Source: Arthrobacter sp. 18067
GTDB taxonomy: Bacteria; Actinomycetota; Actinomycetes; Actinomycetales; Micrococcaceae
Assembly: GCF_902706295.1 (NCBI RefSeq)
Contig: NZ_CACSJJ010000001.1
Coordinates: 1-64,000 of the forward strand
Reading direction: 5' to 3'
Length of the DNA stretch: 64,000 nucleotides
How positions within the stretch are numbered: the stretch's first letter is position 1; each line of letters begins with the position of its first letter. Below, one piece after another: positions 27,386-35,578 of this stretch. Under the pieces are notes generated by a model. That model was not told the DNA's origin and did not search any database. It was given only the letters and a program-made list of their open reading frames with translations. The translations under genes were made by a program, and so were the position numbers.

Positions 27386-28483
27386 ATGAACATCGCAATT
27401 GTCGGCGGCGGCCCTGGCGGCCTTTACTTTGCCGCACTGATGAAGCAGCGGAACCCCGCCCACAACATCACCCTCTGGGAGCGCAACGCCGCATCCGACA
27501 CCTTTGGCTTCGGCGTCGTTTTCTCAGACGAAACCCTTGGTGGCATCGGCACCGCCGAACCCGTTGTGGCCGGTTACATGAGCAGCCGCTTCGCACGGTG
27601 GACCGACGTCGACATCCATTTCAAGGACCAAACGAAAACGGTGGGCGCACAAGGGTTTGCAGGGATCGGCAGGAAGGACCTACTGGAACTGTTGCAACGG
27701 CGCGCCCTGGAACTGAGCGTAGAGATCCGCTTCAGTACCGCAGCCCCGCCTGTGGAGGATCTGGCCGCCACCTACGATCTGGTGGTCGCCGCAGACGGCG
27801 CCAACTCCCAGATCCGGGCCACCTATGCGGAGGAGTTCCGCACCGCCCTGGATGTGCGGCCAAACAAATACATGTGGCTCGGGACCGACCAGCCGCTCAA
27901 GGCGTTCACGTTCTTCGTGAAGGAGACTGAATGGGGCGTCATGCAGATCCACGCCTATCCCTATTCCGATCAAGGCTCAACGTTTGTTGTCGAAATGACT
28001 CCTGGCGCCTGGCACGCTGCCGGCTTTGACCAGGCCGCCGACAGAGTCTTCGCACCAGGGGTTTCGGATGAGGATGCCGTAACCAAGATCCGGGCCATCT
28101 TTGCCGATGAGCTCGGCGGGCACCAGGTCCTGACCAACAATTCCAAGTGGCTGAACTTCACCACAGTCCGCAACAAGAACTGGCGCAAGGGCAATGTGGT
28201 GTTACTGGGCGACGCCGCCCATACGGCCCACTTCTCCATCGGATTCGGCACCAAGCTGGCCATGGAAGACGCCCTGGAACTAGCCGATTGCCTGCGGGAA
28301 CGCACCGGTGTTGACGCGGCCTTGGAAGCCTACGAAGCTCGTCGTCGCCCGGTGGTCGAAGCAACCCAACGCGCAGCCCAGGCCTCAATGGAGTGGTTTG
28401 AGAACATTGACAAATACAAAAACCAGCACCTCGAGCAGTTCAGTATCAACCTGCTGACCCGCAGCCGGCCGCACCGCCTGTGA
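27386..28483 (+). CDS. FAD-dependent monooxygenase, salicylyl/anthraniloyl-CoA hydroxylase-like
   Basis: 365-residue single-component flavin hydroxylase. The FAD motif IVGGGPGGLYFAALMK is N-terminal; FGFGVVFSDETLGGIG and VLLGDAAHTAHFSIGFGTKLAMEDA resemble the N-terminal half of salicylyl-CoA 5-hydroxylase and anthraniloyl-CoA monooxygenase. Those enzymes continue into an old-yellow-enzyme domain of about 400 residues; here the protein stops at the end of the hydroxylase module, and the next gene is on the other strand. It is probably co-transcribed with the LacI gene. Substrate unknown. Confidence 0.82.
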   Translation: MNIAIVGGGPGGLYFAALMKQRNPAHNITLWERNAASDTFGFGVVFSDETLGGIGTAEPVVAGYMSSRFARWTDVDIHFKDQTKTVGAQGFAGIGRKDLLELLQRRALELSVEIRFSTAAPPVEDLAATYDLVVAADGANSQIRATYAEEFRTALDVRPNKYMWLGTDQPLKAFTFFVKETEWGVMQIHAYPYSDQGSTFVVEMTPGAWHAAGFDQAADRVFAPGVSDEDAVTKIRAIFADELGGHQVLTNNSKWLNFTTVRNKNWRKGNVVLLGDAAHTAHFSIGFGTKLAMEDALELADCLRERTGVDAALEAYEARRRPVVEATQRAAQASMEWFENIDKYKNQHLEQFSINLLTRSRPHRL

Positions 28484-28507
28484 CAAGGACCTACCTCGCA
28501 GAGAGGG

Positions 28508-28939
28508 CTAGATGTGGTGCAGGCAGGTGGTCGCAACGCCCCAGATAGTCAGCTCAGACATTGCCGGCACGCGAATGTCCGGGTACTTGGGATTGTCCGC
28601 CTGGAGGATCACTCCCGAGGGCGTGACTCGAAGCCTCTTGATGGTCAGCTCACCGTCGAGGACAGCCACGACGACGGATCCATCCTTGGGCTCCAGCGCC
28701 CGGTTAACGATCAGCTCATCCCCGTCACTGATCCCTGCACCCTCCATGGATTGCCCCGTCACCCTCACCACGAAGGTGCTGGTGACATCCTTGATCAGGT
28801 GTTCATTGAGATCGATCCTGCCGTCAAAGTAGTCCTGTGCGGGCGATGGATACCCTGCCGCCACCGGGATTGGAGCCAGCAGTACCGACATCAGGGAAAA
28901 GCCCGCATCTATCACGCGGGGGCCGACGATCACGCCCAC
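28508..28939 (-). CDS. umuD: UmuD-type self-cleaving S24 peptidase subunit of DNA polymerase V
   Basis: 143 residues. The LexA/UmuD cleavage site is AAGYPSP (Ala28-Gly29). The catalytic dyad is Ser64 in GQSMEG and Lys101 in LTIKRL. It has no helix-turn-helix, so it is UmuD and not LexA. The GTG at 28939 has AAAGG seven bases upstream. Its LexA box begins 12 bp upstream and is interrupted at its outer half by the left end of a mobile element. UmuC is not adjacent but 4 kb downstream on the same strand. Confidence 0.9.
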   Translation of the reverse strand: MGVIVGPRVIDAGFSLMSVLLAPIPVAAGYPSPAQDYFDGRIDLNEHLIKDVTSTFVVRVTGQSMEGAGISDGDELIVNRALEPKDGSVVVAVLDGELTIKRLRVTPSGVILQADNPKYPDIRVPAMSELTIWGVATTCLHHI

Positions 28940-28950
28940 AACACACCTTT

Positions 28951-28970
28951 ATTCGAATATATGTTCCCAT
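28951..28970. promoter_or_regulatory. Hybrid LexA box of umuD at the element's left junction
   Basis: ATTCGAATATATGTTCCCAT keeps the umuD-proximal TCGAA half-site. The outer half reads TTCCC instead of TTCGA. The sequence flanking the right end of the element (TTCGATA, from 35389) supplies exactly the missing half. Confidence 0.75.
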
Positions 28971-29292
28971 TAGTGTACGGCGTGTCCTAAGGTTTTGACC
29001 TGCGGGTCTACGTCGCCGACGGGTGTCCTTGACGTGTGTCGAGGACGTACCAACGGTTTCACGAGGCACTGACAGTATTGCGGGCCCGAGGGGTAGAACA
29101 TTAGTTCCCATCCGTGGGTGTCCCATTGGAGAGATTGCGCCCTGTGGCACCGGACAGTAATCGCGCCTGTTTAGGCCTCATGCAGGGTGCCTGCGCGCTT
29201 TCGCTTAGGCTGTGAGAAATCTTCGGAGGGCAGTCAGGTCTTCCTTGGGGGTTGTGCCGTAACCCGTCGCACTGCAAAGGAAGTCTCCAAGA
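28967..29292. other. Left-end non-coding region of the element
   Basis: These 326 bp lie between the left core and the first cargo gene. I see no convincing gene. The region should contain the recombinase binding sites of the left end and the promoter of the cargo genes. Confidence 0.5.
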
Positions 29293-30438
29293 ATGTCCAT
29301 TGATCTCTCTGTGTACGGCGCCGCCGGGCTCAACACGGAGGCCATTGCTGAATTGGTTCAGTCGATGCCTGGCCTGTCTGCCGTATCCTCAGGCGGAAGC
29401 GCGATGGTGCGGGCCATCCGAGGCAAGCAGCAACTTCCTTGGTTCACAGTGGACGGCCCGTTCGCGGTGGAAGACGAGGACCTCCCTGCTGAGGTGACCG
29501 CCCGGTCAATCGGAACAAAGTGGCTCTACCAGATCCGCATCGAGGACACCTCTGAAAAAACCATCAGCGACGCCGACCGGTTCGGCAGAAAACTCACCAA
29601 GGCGACCGACGGTGTCCTCGTTGATGAGCAAACCGGACAAGTGTGGCCCAAGACAAGCAAACGCCACGTACCCCGCCCGAAAGTTGCGGGGCCGGTTGAT
29701 GAAATCGTACTGAGATGGTGTTACCTGGTTGATGAAGCACCCGACGACGTGGCGGCGCGCTATCTGAGGTTGGCCCGACTGTTTCTCCCTGAGGCACTTC
29801 CTCGCCGCTACGGAACGTACGAACCCTTCCAAGGCAACCTTGAACGGGACGGAGACGCCGGTTTTGCAGAATTTATGAACGCCGACGACAGCGATCTGGT
29901 CCTGTTCTACGGCAAATTCCCCGTCATCATTGGAACTCTTGATGGCCGGACGCGAGGTCCTGGCAGGACCAGGGCAATTTCGCTGACACTTGACCGGCAG
30001 GCTTTCAACGACGTCGCCTGGCGGGGAGCGCTGATGCGATTCTTCAAGGCAATGGCCGCTGAACTCGGGTGCTTCTTCGCTTCAGCGGAAGTACAGAGGC
30101 CAGGCCGAATGATCAGCGGGGTGATGTCCCTCCAACTTCACGAGGAGGGATACTATCCGACCATAAGGGGTGAATGGCTGGGGCTTCCTGCCTACCCGGT
30201 CTGGTGGTCTTGGTACTCGAAACCTTATGCAGATCTTGTCCACCAATACTGCCATGGTGCCAGCCAGAATCCAGACGGTTCTATTTTCCATTTCTGGCAG
30301 GAAGAATCCGCAGACCGCGATCAGCTTCGCGCGTTGCTGCAGGATCCGGAGGCACCGTGGATCCCGGCGGAGCTGTCCCAGCAAGGCGACGAGACAACCC
30401 AGCGAGCTTCCGTGATGCCGTCCAATTTGGATGGTTGA
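29293..30438 (+). CDS. Element cargo protein A, unknown function (paralogue of B)
   Basis: 381 residues, not recognised. No signal peptide or membrane segment is visible. It is a clear paralogue of the next gene: FTVDGPFAVEDEDLP, GVLVDEQTGQVWPK, FLPEALPRRYGTYEPFQG, EWLGLPAYPVWWSWY and QDPEAPWIPAEL all have counterparts there in the same order. The tryptophan-rich C-terminal part and acidic patches suggest a soluble globular protein. AAAGGAAG lies upstream of the ATG. As transposon cargo it may be an immunity, defence or stress protein, but nothing in the sequence proves this. Confidence 0.75.
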   Translation: MSIDLSVYGAAGLNTEAIAELVQSMPGLSAVSSGGSAMVRAIRGKQQLPWFTVDGPFAVEDEDLPAEVTARSIGTKWLYQIRIEDTSEKTISDADRFGRKLTKATDGVLVDEQTGQVWPKTSKRHVPRPKVAGPVDEIVLRWCYLVDEAPDDVAARYLRLARLFLPEALPRRYGTYEPFQGNLERDGDAGFAEFMNADDSDLVLFYGKFPVIIGTLDGRTRGPGRTRAISLTLDRQAFNDVAWRGALMRFFKAMAAELGCFFASAEVQRPGRMISGVMSLQLHEEGYYPTIRGEWLGLPAYPVWWSWYSKPYADLVHQYCHGASQNPDGSIFHFWQEESADRDQLRALLQDPEAPWIPAELSQQGDETTQRASVMPSNLDG

Positions 30439-30519
30439 GCTGTTCCGGCAACATCGTCGCTCGAATCCCGGTTATCACCGCACCAGCTTCACACTCTGGC
30501 ATGAGAGAGGATATGCAGT

Positions 30520-31740
30520 ATGTCGTACGACCTGACCGTCTATTGCCCGGATTCGCCCACCATCGACAAGGTCGCATTGCTGGTCGGCAATACCCGGGGT
30601 CTTCATGTGGACCCTGAGAATTCCGACGAGAGCGGGGTGCTGGTGCTGCGCGGGGTGAAGCGGGCATATAGTTTCACGGTCGATGGTCCGGTCGCCTTGG
30701 AACCCGAGGATCTGCCTGACGAGGTCAGCGGTGTTCTTCCCGACGCCAACACCATGTTTCAGGTCCTTGTTGAGGGGACAGTCGAGTCCGAGATTATTCA
30801 TGGTGTTCGATTCGCGAAGAAGCTCGCGAAGTCGTGCCATGGGGTGACAGTGGATGAGCAGACCGGTGAAGTGTGGCCCAAGCCCCGCGTGGTTAAGCCG
30901 GTTGTACCCAAGGTCAGCCCGTACAAGGATCTCATCCATTTTTCTTGGTACGCCCTAGCCGACGAGATGCCGGCAGATCTTCCCGAGCGGTACGTTCGAT
31001 TGGCGAAGGAATGCCTGCCTGAAGCGCTTCCTGTTCGGTTTGGGGACTATGAACCGTACCAAGGTGATTTCGTCCGGGACGGTGTCGAGGGGTTGATGCG
31101 CCAGTGGAAGGACTCGCCGCCGCTGAGTATGATCGTCACGGCTGATCTCCCTATAAAACACTTCAGCATGGAGTACCTGACCCAAGGCACCACGGGTGAC
31201 TCCCGGCACGTGGGCATGAGCATGGCTCGCGAAGCTTTGGAAGACGACGAGCTGCGAGCAAGGACAAAAGAGTTCTTTATCCGCCTCGCGTCCGAGATGG
31301 GCGCGTTCCATGCCTACGTCGAGGTCATTCCGCTGGTCATCACGGGAGGGGTCCCTGGTTACCCGATCTACAGCTACGCAGACATAACCAGGTCGTCCGC
31401 TCCTCGGCGGGAGGAAACCAGACAAATGGAATGGGTGGGCTTGCAACCGTATCCGCAATGGTGGACGTGGTTCGGTCCCTTATACGCGGACCTGGTCCGC
31501 TCTTACCTCACAGGCCAGCTCGAAGAACACCCTCAAGGAATCTTCCACTCGTGGACAGAAAAGCCGGCAGACCGGCGCGAAATCACCCGCGTGCTTCCGG
31601 ACCCCGAGCAGCCATGGATACCGCAGGAGTTCTGCGGAGTTTACGAGGACGAGAAGGCTTTGTTTCCAAGCAGCCTTGCAGTCAACGTCCCGCAGCGATT
31701 GAGGGAAGTCAGGATGCCACTGCATCAGTACGAGGACTGA
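30520..31740 (+). CDS. Element cargo protein B, unknown function (paralogue of A)
   Basis: 406 residues, not recognised. It shares with protein A the blocks FTVDGPVALEPEDLP, GVTVDEQTGEVWPK, CLPEALPVRFGDYEPYQG, EWVGLQPYPQWWTWF and PDPEQPWIPQEF, and is about 25 residues longer, mainly at the C-terminus. The start has GAGAGGA upstream. The genes are 81 bp apart in tandem, so they probably arose by duplication and then diverged considerably. It is convergent with tnpC and their 3' ends overlap by 16 bp. Cytosolic by absence of signal or membrane segments. Confidence 0.75.
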   Translation: MSYDLTVYCPDSPTIDKVALLVGNTRGLHVDPENSDESGVLVLRGVKRAYSFTVDGPVALEPEDLPDEVSGVLPDANTMFQVLVEGTVESEIIHGVRFAKKLAKSCHGVTVDEQTGEVWPKPRVVKPVVPKVSPYKDLIHFSWYALADEMPADLPERYVRLAKECLPEALPVRFGDYEPYQGDFVRDGVEGLMRQWKDSPPLSMIVTADLPIKHFSMEYLTQGTTGDSRHVGMSMAREALEDDELRARTKEFFIRLASEMGAFHAYVEVIPLVITGGVPGYPIYSYADITRSSAPRREETRQMEWVGLQPYPQWWTWFGPLYADLVRSYLTGQLEEHPQGIFHSWTEKPADRREITRVLPDPEQPWIPQEFCGVYEDEKALFPSSLAVNVPQRLREVRMPLHQYED

Positions 31741-32171
31741 TCCGAGGAACGGGATCCGGGTGAGTTCCTTCCCTCTTGTGACTGCTGGCCGTTGATCTGG
31801 GTGGCGAGTCGCAGCGCGCCATGAACACGGGCGAGGCGTTCGTTGAGTTGTTTGTTTTCCTCGGTGAGCTGGGCGATGCGTTGGTGGGCCAGATGCAGGC
31901 GCCGCCGCAGCGAATGATCGGAGGCGTGGACTGCCTGGCCGGTGGGGGCCGGTGGTGGGTTGGTACGGAATTCTTCCAAGCGGACCATCACCTCTGGCTG
32001 ACTATAGAGCCAGGACCGCGAAACACGCGCGGTTCGGGCCAGCTCGGATGCCGTCCGCGGGCCGGGTTCTTTGCTCATTTCCTGGAGGGCTGCCGCGACG
32101 CGGGCCCGCGCGTCCTCAGACCGTTGGCGGGCTGCGGCGAGCAGGTGATGGCTGTTATCAGGACGCACCAT
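31725..32171 (-). CDS. tnpC: TnpC-like transposition protein (DUF6262 type)
   Basis: 148 residues. A helix-turn-helix-like region (TASELARTARVSRSWLYSQPEV) is followed by a coiled coil (LRRRLHLAHQRIAQLTEENK) and a basic, polar tail. This matches the small accessory protein of Tn554 modules, which aids and orients transposition. Its start overlaps the tnpB stop region by 14 bp, indicating translational coupling. Confidence 0.82.
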   Translation of the reverse strand: MVRPDNSHHLLAAARQRSEDARARVAAALQEMSKEPGPRTASELARTARVSRSWLYSQPEVMVRLEEFRTNPPPAPTGQAVHASDHSLRRRLHLAHQRIAQLTEENKQLNERLARVHGALRLATQINGQQSQEGRNSPGSRSSDQSSY

Positions 32172-34098
32172 CGGGTTCCTGCGATTCAGTACCGCTGGAA
32201 CGGATCGTGTTGATGATGTTTTCCAGGTTCCCGGCGACCTTGGTATTCATCTCCACCATGCGGGTCCTGCCCGTGGACTTCGCTTCTGCTATCAGTCGCT
32301 TGGTCGTTCGGAGCTGGGCGAGGTGTTCGCCGAGGAAGTCAGGGGTAGTGACGAACACCGGGCAGGTCAGGCAAGCGTTGGCGTGCGGGCAGCTTTGCTG
32401 CAATGGAAGCCCGCAGTATCCGTTGGGCAGTGCCATGGTTGCCCGGCCAAGGTGCTCTTTCATCCAGGCCGCGTCGCTGAGGCCCGGTGCCTGCTCGATA
32501 TTGATGGCTTCGCCCTGGACATTGATTTTCGTGGCCTTCTCCCAGTGGCGACGGATCGTGGCGTCGTTCAAGCGGGCGTAGCGGGCAGTCATGTCGTTGG
32601 ATTCGTGATCCAACAGGCGCCGCACGACTTCCTGCGGGACATCCGAGTTAATCATCCGGGTCCCGTAAGTGTGCCTGAGCTGGTGAGCGGTAAACCGGAA
32701 CGGCCGCCCATGTTGATCGCGCAGCCCAATGCTCTCCTGCCAGGAGGCGAGGCGGACCGAAGCCACGGCAGTGGCCAACGGCCGGGTCCCGTCCCTGGAT
32801 GTCGGTGCCGGGGCCAGGCATTGGGCAGAGGGTATGGAGGACAGGACTTCAGCGGCCCGTTCGGTGATGGCCCCGGCCATTTCCTCACTGATCGGTGTGA
32901 AGGCCTCGCGTGACATTTTGTGGTTTCTGTAGCGCAGATACGGCGCGTTCTGGCCGTCCCGGACCACGCAGTCAATATCGAGGTGATACGCGTCGGCCAG
33001 GCGCAGTCCGGTTCCGATGAGGATCTGCATCATCAACCGGTGTGGTTGTTCCAGCCGCGAGAGGGCTTCAGGGGATTCGATTTGGGCCATGACGTATTCA
33101 GGGAGGGCACGCGGGGCACTGACTGGCAGGCGTGGAAGGTCGCTGGGGTGGATCCAGACCGATGCCGGTAAACGTGGCTCCCAGTCGTGTTGCCGTGTGG
33201 CCTTGAGGAACATCGAAATTGACCCGAGTTCGTAACGACGGCTGGCCTGGCCGAGGTTCAACCTCAGCAGCAGATTCATATGGACTTCAAGGGTTTCCCG
33301 GGAGAAGAGTTCCAACCCCGCAGTGGGGCCAGCATGCTCGGTGAAAGCGGCTGATAAGCGGTGCAGGGCAGTGATATCGCGGTTGAGCTGGTGGTAGCCG
33401 GTGCCGGAGGAGATACGCCATCGCATGAATCGTTTGGCAAGTTCCCGAAGCCATGGCTGGGTGATCGGGGCGAACTGGAGTGTTCCTCCTGCGCCCTTCT
33501 TGCCCACGAAGCCCATGGAGGTGAGATGCCACAGGTTGCGTGCGTAGGTGTCGTTCGGGTCCGAGGGGTCCCTGAAATTGCTCATCATTCGGAACAGGGC
33601 GTTGTTGACCCGATGAATTTCCCGACGGGCGTCGCCCAGGTCCAACGGGTTATCGCCATCGATCAGAGAAAGGACTCCTCTGGACTGGAGCAGGGCGACG
33701 TATTTGCGGATTTCCGGTGCGGGGAGCCGGCGGAAGCGTTCGCCCGGGCTTGAAGCCACCAGCTGCAGGGCCAAAGCCACTTCCCAGCGCAACGGCGACG
33801 GAAGCCCGGATAAATCAACGGCTTCCGGTTCTGGAGGTTTGCCCGTCGTCTTGTAGAACTCCTCCAGAGGCGGTTTCCCCCGGGCCCGCCACCGCTGGAC
33901 ATGAAGGTTGCAGAAGAGCTCTCCTGGGCGATACCTCAGACAACCCGGAACCGAGCACAAGGGGAAGAACCGCCCAGCGAAAGCTTCGTCGTCAAAGACG
34001 ATGATGTCAGCGGTGAAACGAGGCGATAACGCCAAACGCATCCGCTGGATCCGGCCGCCGTCAATGTCATCGACGGCGATTTCCCTAAACTCGGTCAT
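32158..34098 (-). CDS. tnpB: TnpB-like tyrosine recombinase of Tn554 type
   Basis: 646-residue site-specific recombinase. A zinc-like cluster lies near the N-terminus (CSVPGCLRYRPGELFCNLH). The catalytic domain in the C-terminal half has GTGLRLADAYHLD (first Arg), HQLRHTYGTRM (His-x-x-Arg), LLDHES and the tyrosine in TARYARL. A cysteine-rich segment follows (CGLPLQQSCPHANACLTC), typical of this family. Its ATG overlaps the tnpA stop by four bases. It acts with TnpA and TnpC. Confidence 0.92.
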   Translation of the reverse strand: MTEFREIAVDDIDGGRIQRMRLALSPRFTADIIVFDDEAFAGRFFPLCSVPGCLRYRPGELFCNLHVQRWRARGKPPLEEFYKTTGKPPEPEAVDLSGLPSPLRWEVALALQLVASSPGERFRRLPAPEIRKYVALLQSRGVLSLIDGDNPLDLGDARREIHRVNNALFRMMSNFRDPSDPNDTYARNLWHLTSMGFVGKKGAGGTLQFAPITQPWLRELAKRFMRWRISSGTGYHQLNRDITALHRLSAAFTEHAGPTAGLELFSRETLEVHMNLLLRLNLGQASRRYELGSISMFLKATRQHDWEPRLPASVWIHPSDLPRLPVSAPRALPEYVMAQIESPEALSRLEQPHRLMMQILIGTGLRLADAYHLDIDCVVRDGQNAPYLRYRNHKMSREAFTPISEEMAGAITERAAEVLSSIPSAQCLAPAPTSRDGTRPLATAVASVRLASWQESIGLRDQHGRPFRFTAHQLRHTYGTRMINSDVPQEVVRRLLDHESNDMTARYARLNDATIRRHWEKATKINVQGEAINIEQAPGLSDAAWMKEHLGRATMALPNGYCGLPLQQSCPHANACLTCPVFVTTPDFLGEHLAQLRTTKRLIAEAKSTGRTRMVEMNTKVAGNLENIINTIRSSGTESQEPDGAS

Positions 34099-35213
34099 GG
34101 TTCGTTCCTGCCTTCATCGGCCGGGTCCGACGAGGCGAGCCAGCCCGTGGAAACCAAAGCTTCCCGGACGTGCCGGATCTCCAGATGGGAGTACGTGTCG
34201 ATCGTCGTTGACACGGACGCGTGCCCCAAGAGTTTCTGGACAACTTCCGAAGGGACCTCCCGCCGGAGTAATTCCGTGGCATAGGTATGGCGGAACTGGT
34301 GCGGGGTGAAATGAAACCCGGTCCGCCGTCGAAGCCGGCGGACCAAGTCCATCACCGCGGCGTAGGTCATCGGCCGTCCTTCAGGAGGAGCCCACAGATT
34401 GACGAAAACGTAGTCGCAGTCCAAAGCGCCGTACTCGTCAAAGAGATAGTCCACGAACATCCGCACCAACTCCGGGGCCACGGGGACGTCACGGTCGCCG
34501 GACTTTGCCCTGGCCGCGTTGACGTTGTCCCTGGCCCGGACCCGGATCACACAATCCGGGGCGTCAATGTCCTCATGCCGCAAACCCAGGACCTCACCAA
34601 TCCGGAGGCCGGTCCCGGCCAGCAAAGCGAACAAGAACCTGTCCCGCTGATGCTCGCACGCATCCAGGATCGCAGTGACCTGGTCGCTGCTGAGCACCCG
34701 CGGCGCCTTCTTTGGGGCCCGAAGGCGAAGCTCAGCCCGTGGCCTGACAGACCGCCCCAAGTGCGCCAGGAACGGCCGCCACGACCCGCGCCCAAATGAC
34801 TGCACCGTCGTGCTCAGGAAATGGCAAGAAACCCCGTGCCGCTGATGGAACTGGTGGAACGAGCTGACAGCAGAGAGTTTCCGGTTGATCGTTACCGGGC
34901 CGCAGTGCTCCAGCGCTGCCGGCAATCGGGCTACGCGCCCGGCCCGCTCGAGAGGAGATTTACGCAACCACCCAACAAAACGACCCAGGTCCTCGAGGCG
35001 CACAGAACGCCACGACACACCAACCTGATCCAGAAAGGCGAAGTAGTCCCGCAAGTCAAAGGCATACGACCTCACCGTCTCCGGTGAACGATCGATAACA
35101 CTCAAATGAGCCAGGAACCGGTCGACGGGAGCGACGACCTCGAAGCGGGGATCAACAACGGTCCACGAACCCGACCCATCAGGCAAAACCACCTGCTGAA
35201 CAGTCCACGGCAT
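34095..35213 (-). CDS. tnpA: TnpA-like tyrosine recombinase of Tn554 type
   Basis: 372-residue phage-integrase-family recombinase. The N-terminal SAM-like DNA-binding domain (VDRFLAHLSVIDRSPETVRSY) precedes a catalytic domain with TGLRIGEVLGL (Arg), HQFRHTYATEL (His-x-x-Arg), LLGHASVSTT and the nucleophile in IDTYSHL. All key residues are present, so the enzyme should be active. It is the first gene of a tightly overlapping tnpABC operon that reads inward from the right end of the element. Confidence 0.93.
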   Translation of the reverse strand: MPWTVQQVVLPDGSGSWTVVDPRFEVVAPVDRFLAHLSVIDRSPETVRSYAFDLRDYFAFLDQVGVSWRSVRLEDLGRFVGWLRKSPLERAGRVARLPAALEHCGPVTINRKLSAVSSFHQFHQRHGVSCHFLSTTVQSFGRGSWRPFLAHLGRSVRPRAELRLRAPKKAPRVLSSDQVTAILDACEHQRDRFLFALLAGTGLRIGEVLGLRHEDIDAPDCVIRVRARDNVNAARAKSGDRDVPVAPELVRMFVDYLFDEYGALDCDYVFVNLWAPPEGRPMTYAAVMDLVRRLRRRTGFHFTPHQFRHTYATELLRREVPSEVVQKLLGHASVSTTIDTYSHLEIRHVREALVSTGWLASSDPADEGRNEP

Positions 35214-35513
35214 ACGGTCCCCTTCACCGATCCCTCACGAATAGCTCAATACCAGCAGACGAAGGAAACAGGTTCATGAACACGTGGACAACACCACAGG
35301 TAATCAAATTCGGAAGGCCAAGAGCGGTGCAATCACGCTCCGGCAGCTACATCGAAGACAGCCCAGAAAGGGCTACAGGAAATATATGTTCGATACCCGA
35401 GTGTACAGCGGATGGCGGACATTGTTGGATCTCCACCCGAAACCTGGCCGCGGAACCGTGGTACCGCGCGGGCGTGGCTTCTGGTCCCTGCCGGAGTGAG
35501 AAGGCAGATGAAG
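35214..35513. other. Right end of the element and original chromosomal flank
   Basis: The interval holds the divergent start region of tnpA and a short open frame (35276), a small stem AGCCC-AGAAA-GGGCT at 35360-35374, the right core copy at 35381-35391, and then about 120 bp of original chromosome before the lipoprotein gene. No other gene is seen. Confidence 0.5.
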
Positions 35514-35578
35514 CTATCGGTCGATTCGAGGCAGTGCTGGTGCGGCGATCTCCCGCGCGGGCAGGACGGCGGCGTTAA
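35276..35578 (+). CDS. Short ORF crossing the right junction; N-terminus resembles a lasso-type RiPP leader
   Basis: The frame starts ATG after GAAGGAAACAG, divergent from tnpA. The first residues are MNTWTTPQVIKFG, which fits the RRE-recognised leader pattern [YW]-x2-P-x-[LV]-x3-G seen in lasso precursors. The frame passes through the 11-bp core into chromosomal DNA and overlaps the convergent lipoprotein gene, so the annotated 3' part is accidental. If the element's two ends are joined, the frame instead ends CSH-stop just past the core, giving a 40-residue product. No maturation enzymes are nearby. It may equally be a chance frame. Confidence 0.3.
   Translation: MNTWTTPQVIKFGRPRAVQSRSGSYIEDSPERATGNICSIPECTADGGHCWISTRNLAAEPWYRAGVASGPCRSEKADEAIGRFEAVLVRRSPARAGRRR
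35381..35391. repeat. Right copy of the insertion core
   Basis: AATATATGTTC, identical to 28956-28966. Here it is preceded by GGA (element side) and followed by GATACC (chromosome side). Read with its left flank, GGAAATATATGTTCG is itself a degenerate LexA-like palindrome. Confidence 0.75.

Larger units (their letters stand above)
28956..35391. mobile_element. Tn554-family site-specific transposon inserted in the umuD SOS box
   Basis: The element carries the three-gene tyrosine-recombinase module tnpA-tnpB-tnpC, diagnostic of the Tn554 family, plus two cargo genes. AATATATGTTC occurs at both ends, at 28956-28966 and 35381-35391, and about 6.4 kb separates the copies. There are no terminal inverted repeats, as expected for this family. 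Joining the outer flanks gives TTCGAATATATGTTCGAT, a proper LexA box. GTTCCCAT at the left end (28963) recurs at 29104, possibly a recombinase site. The exact crossover within the 11 bp cannot be fixed. Confidence 0.8.

Noticed and set aside
35284..35499. A second short plus-strand frame at the right end of the element
   Set aside because: It lacks a ribosome site and crosses the junction into host DNA; the frame starting at 35276 has the better start signal.
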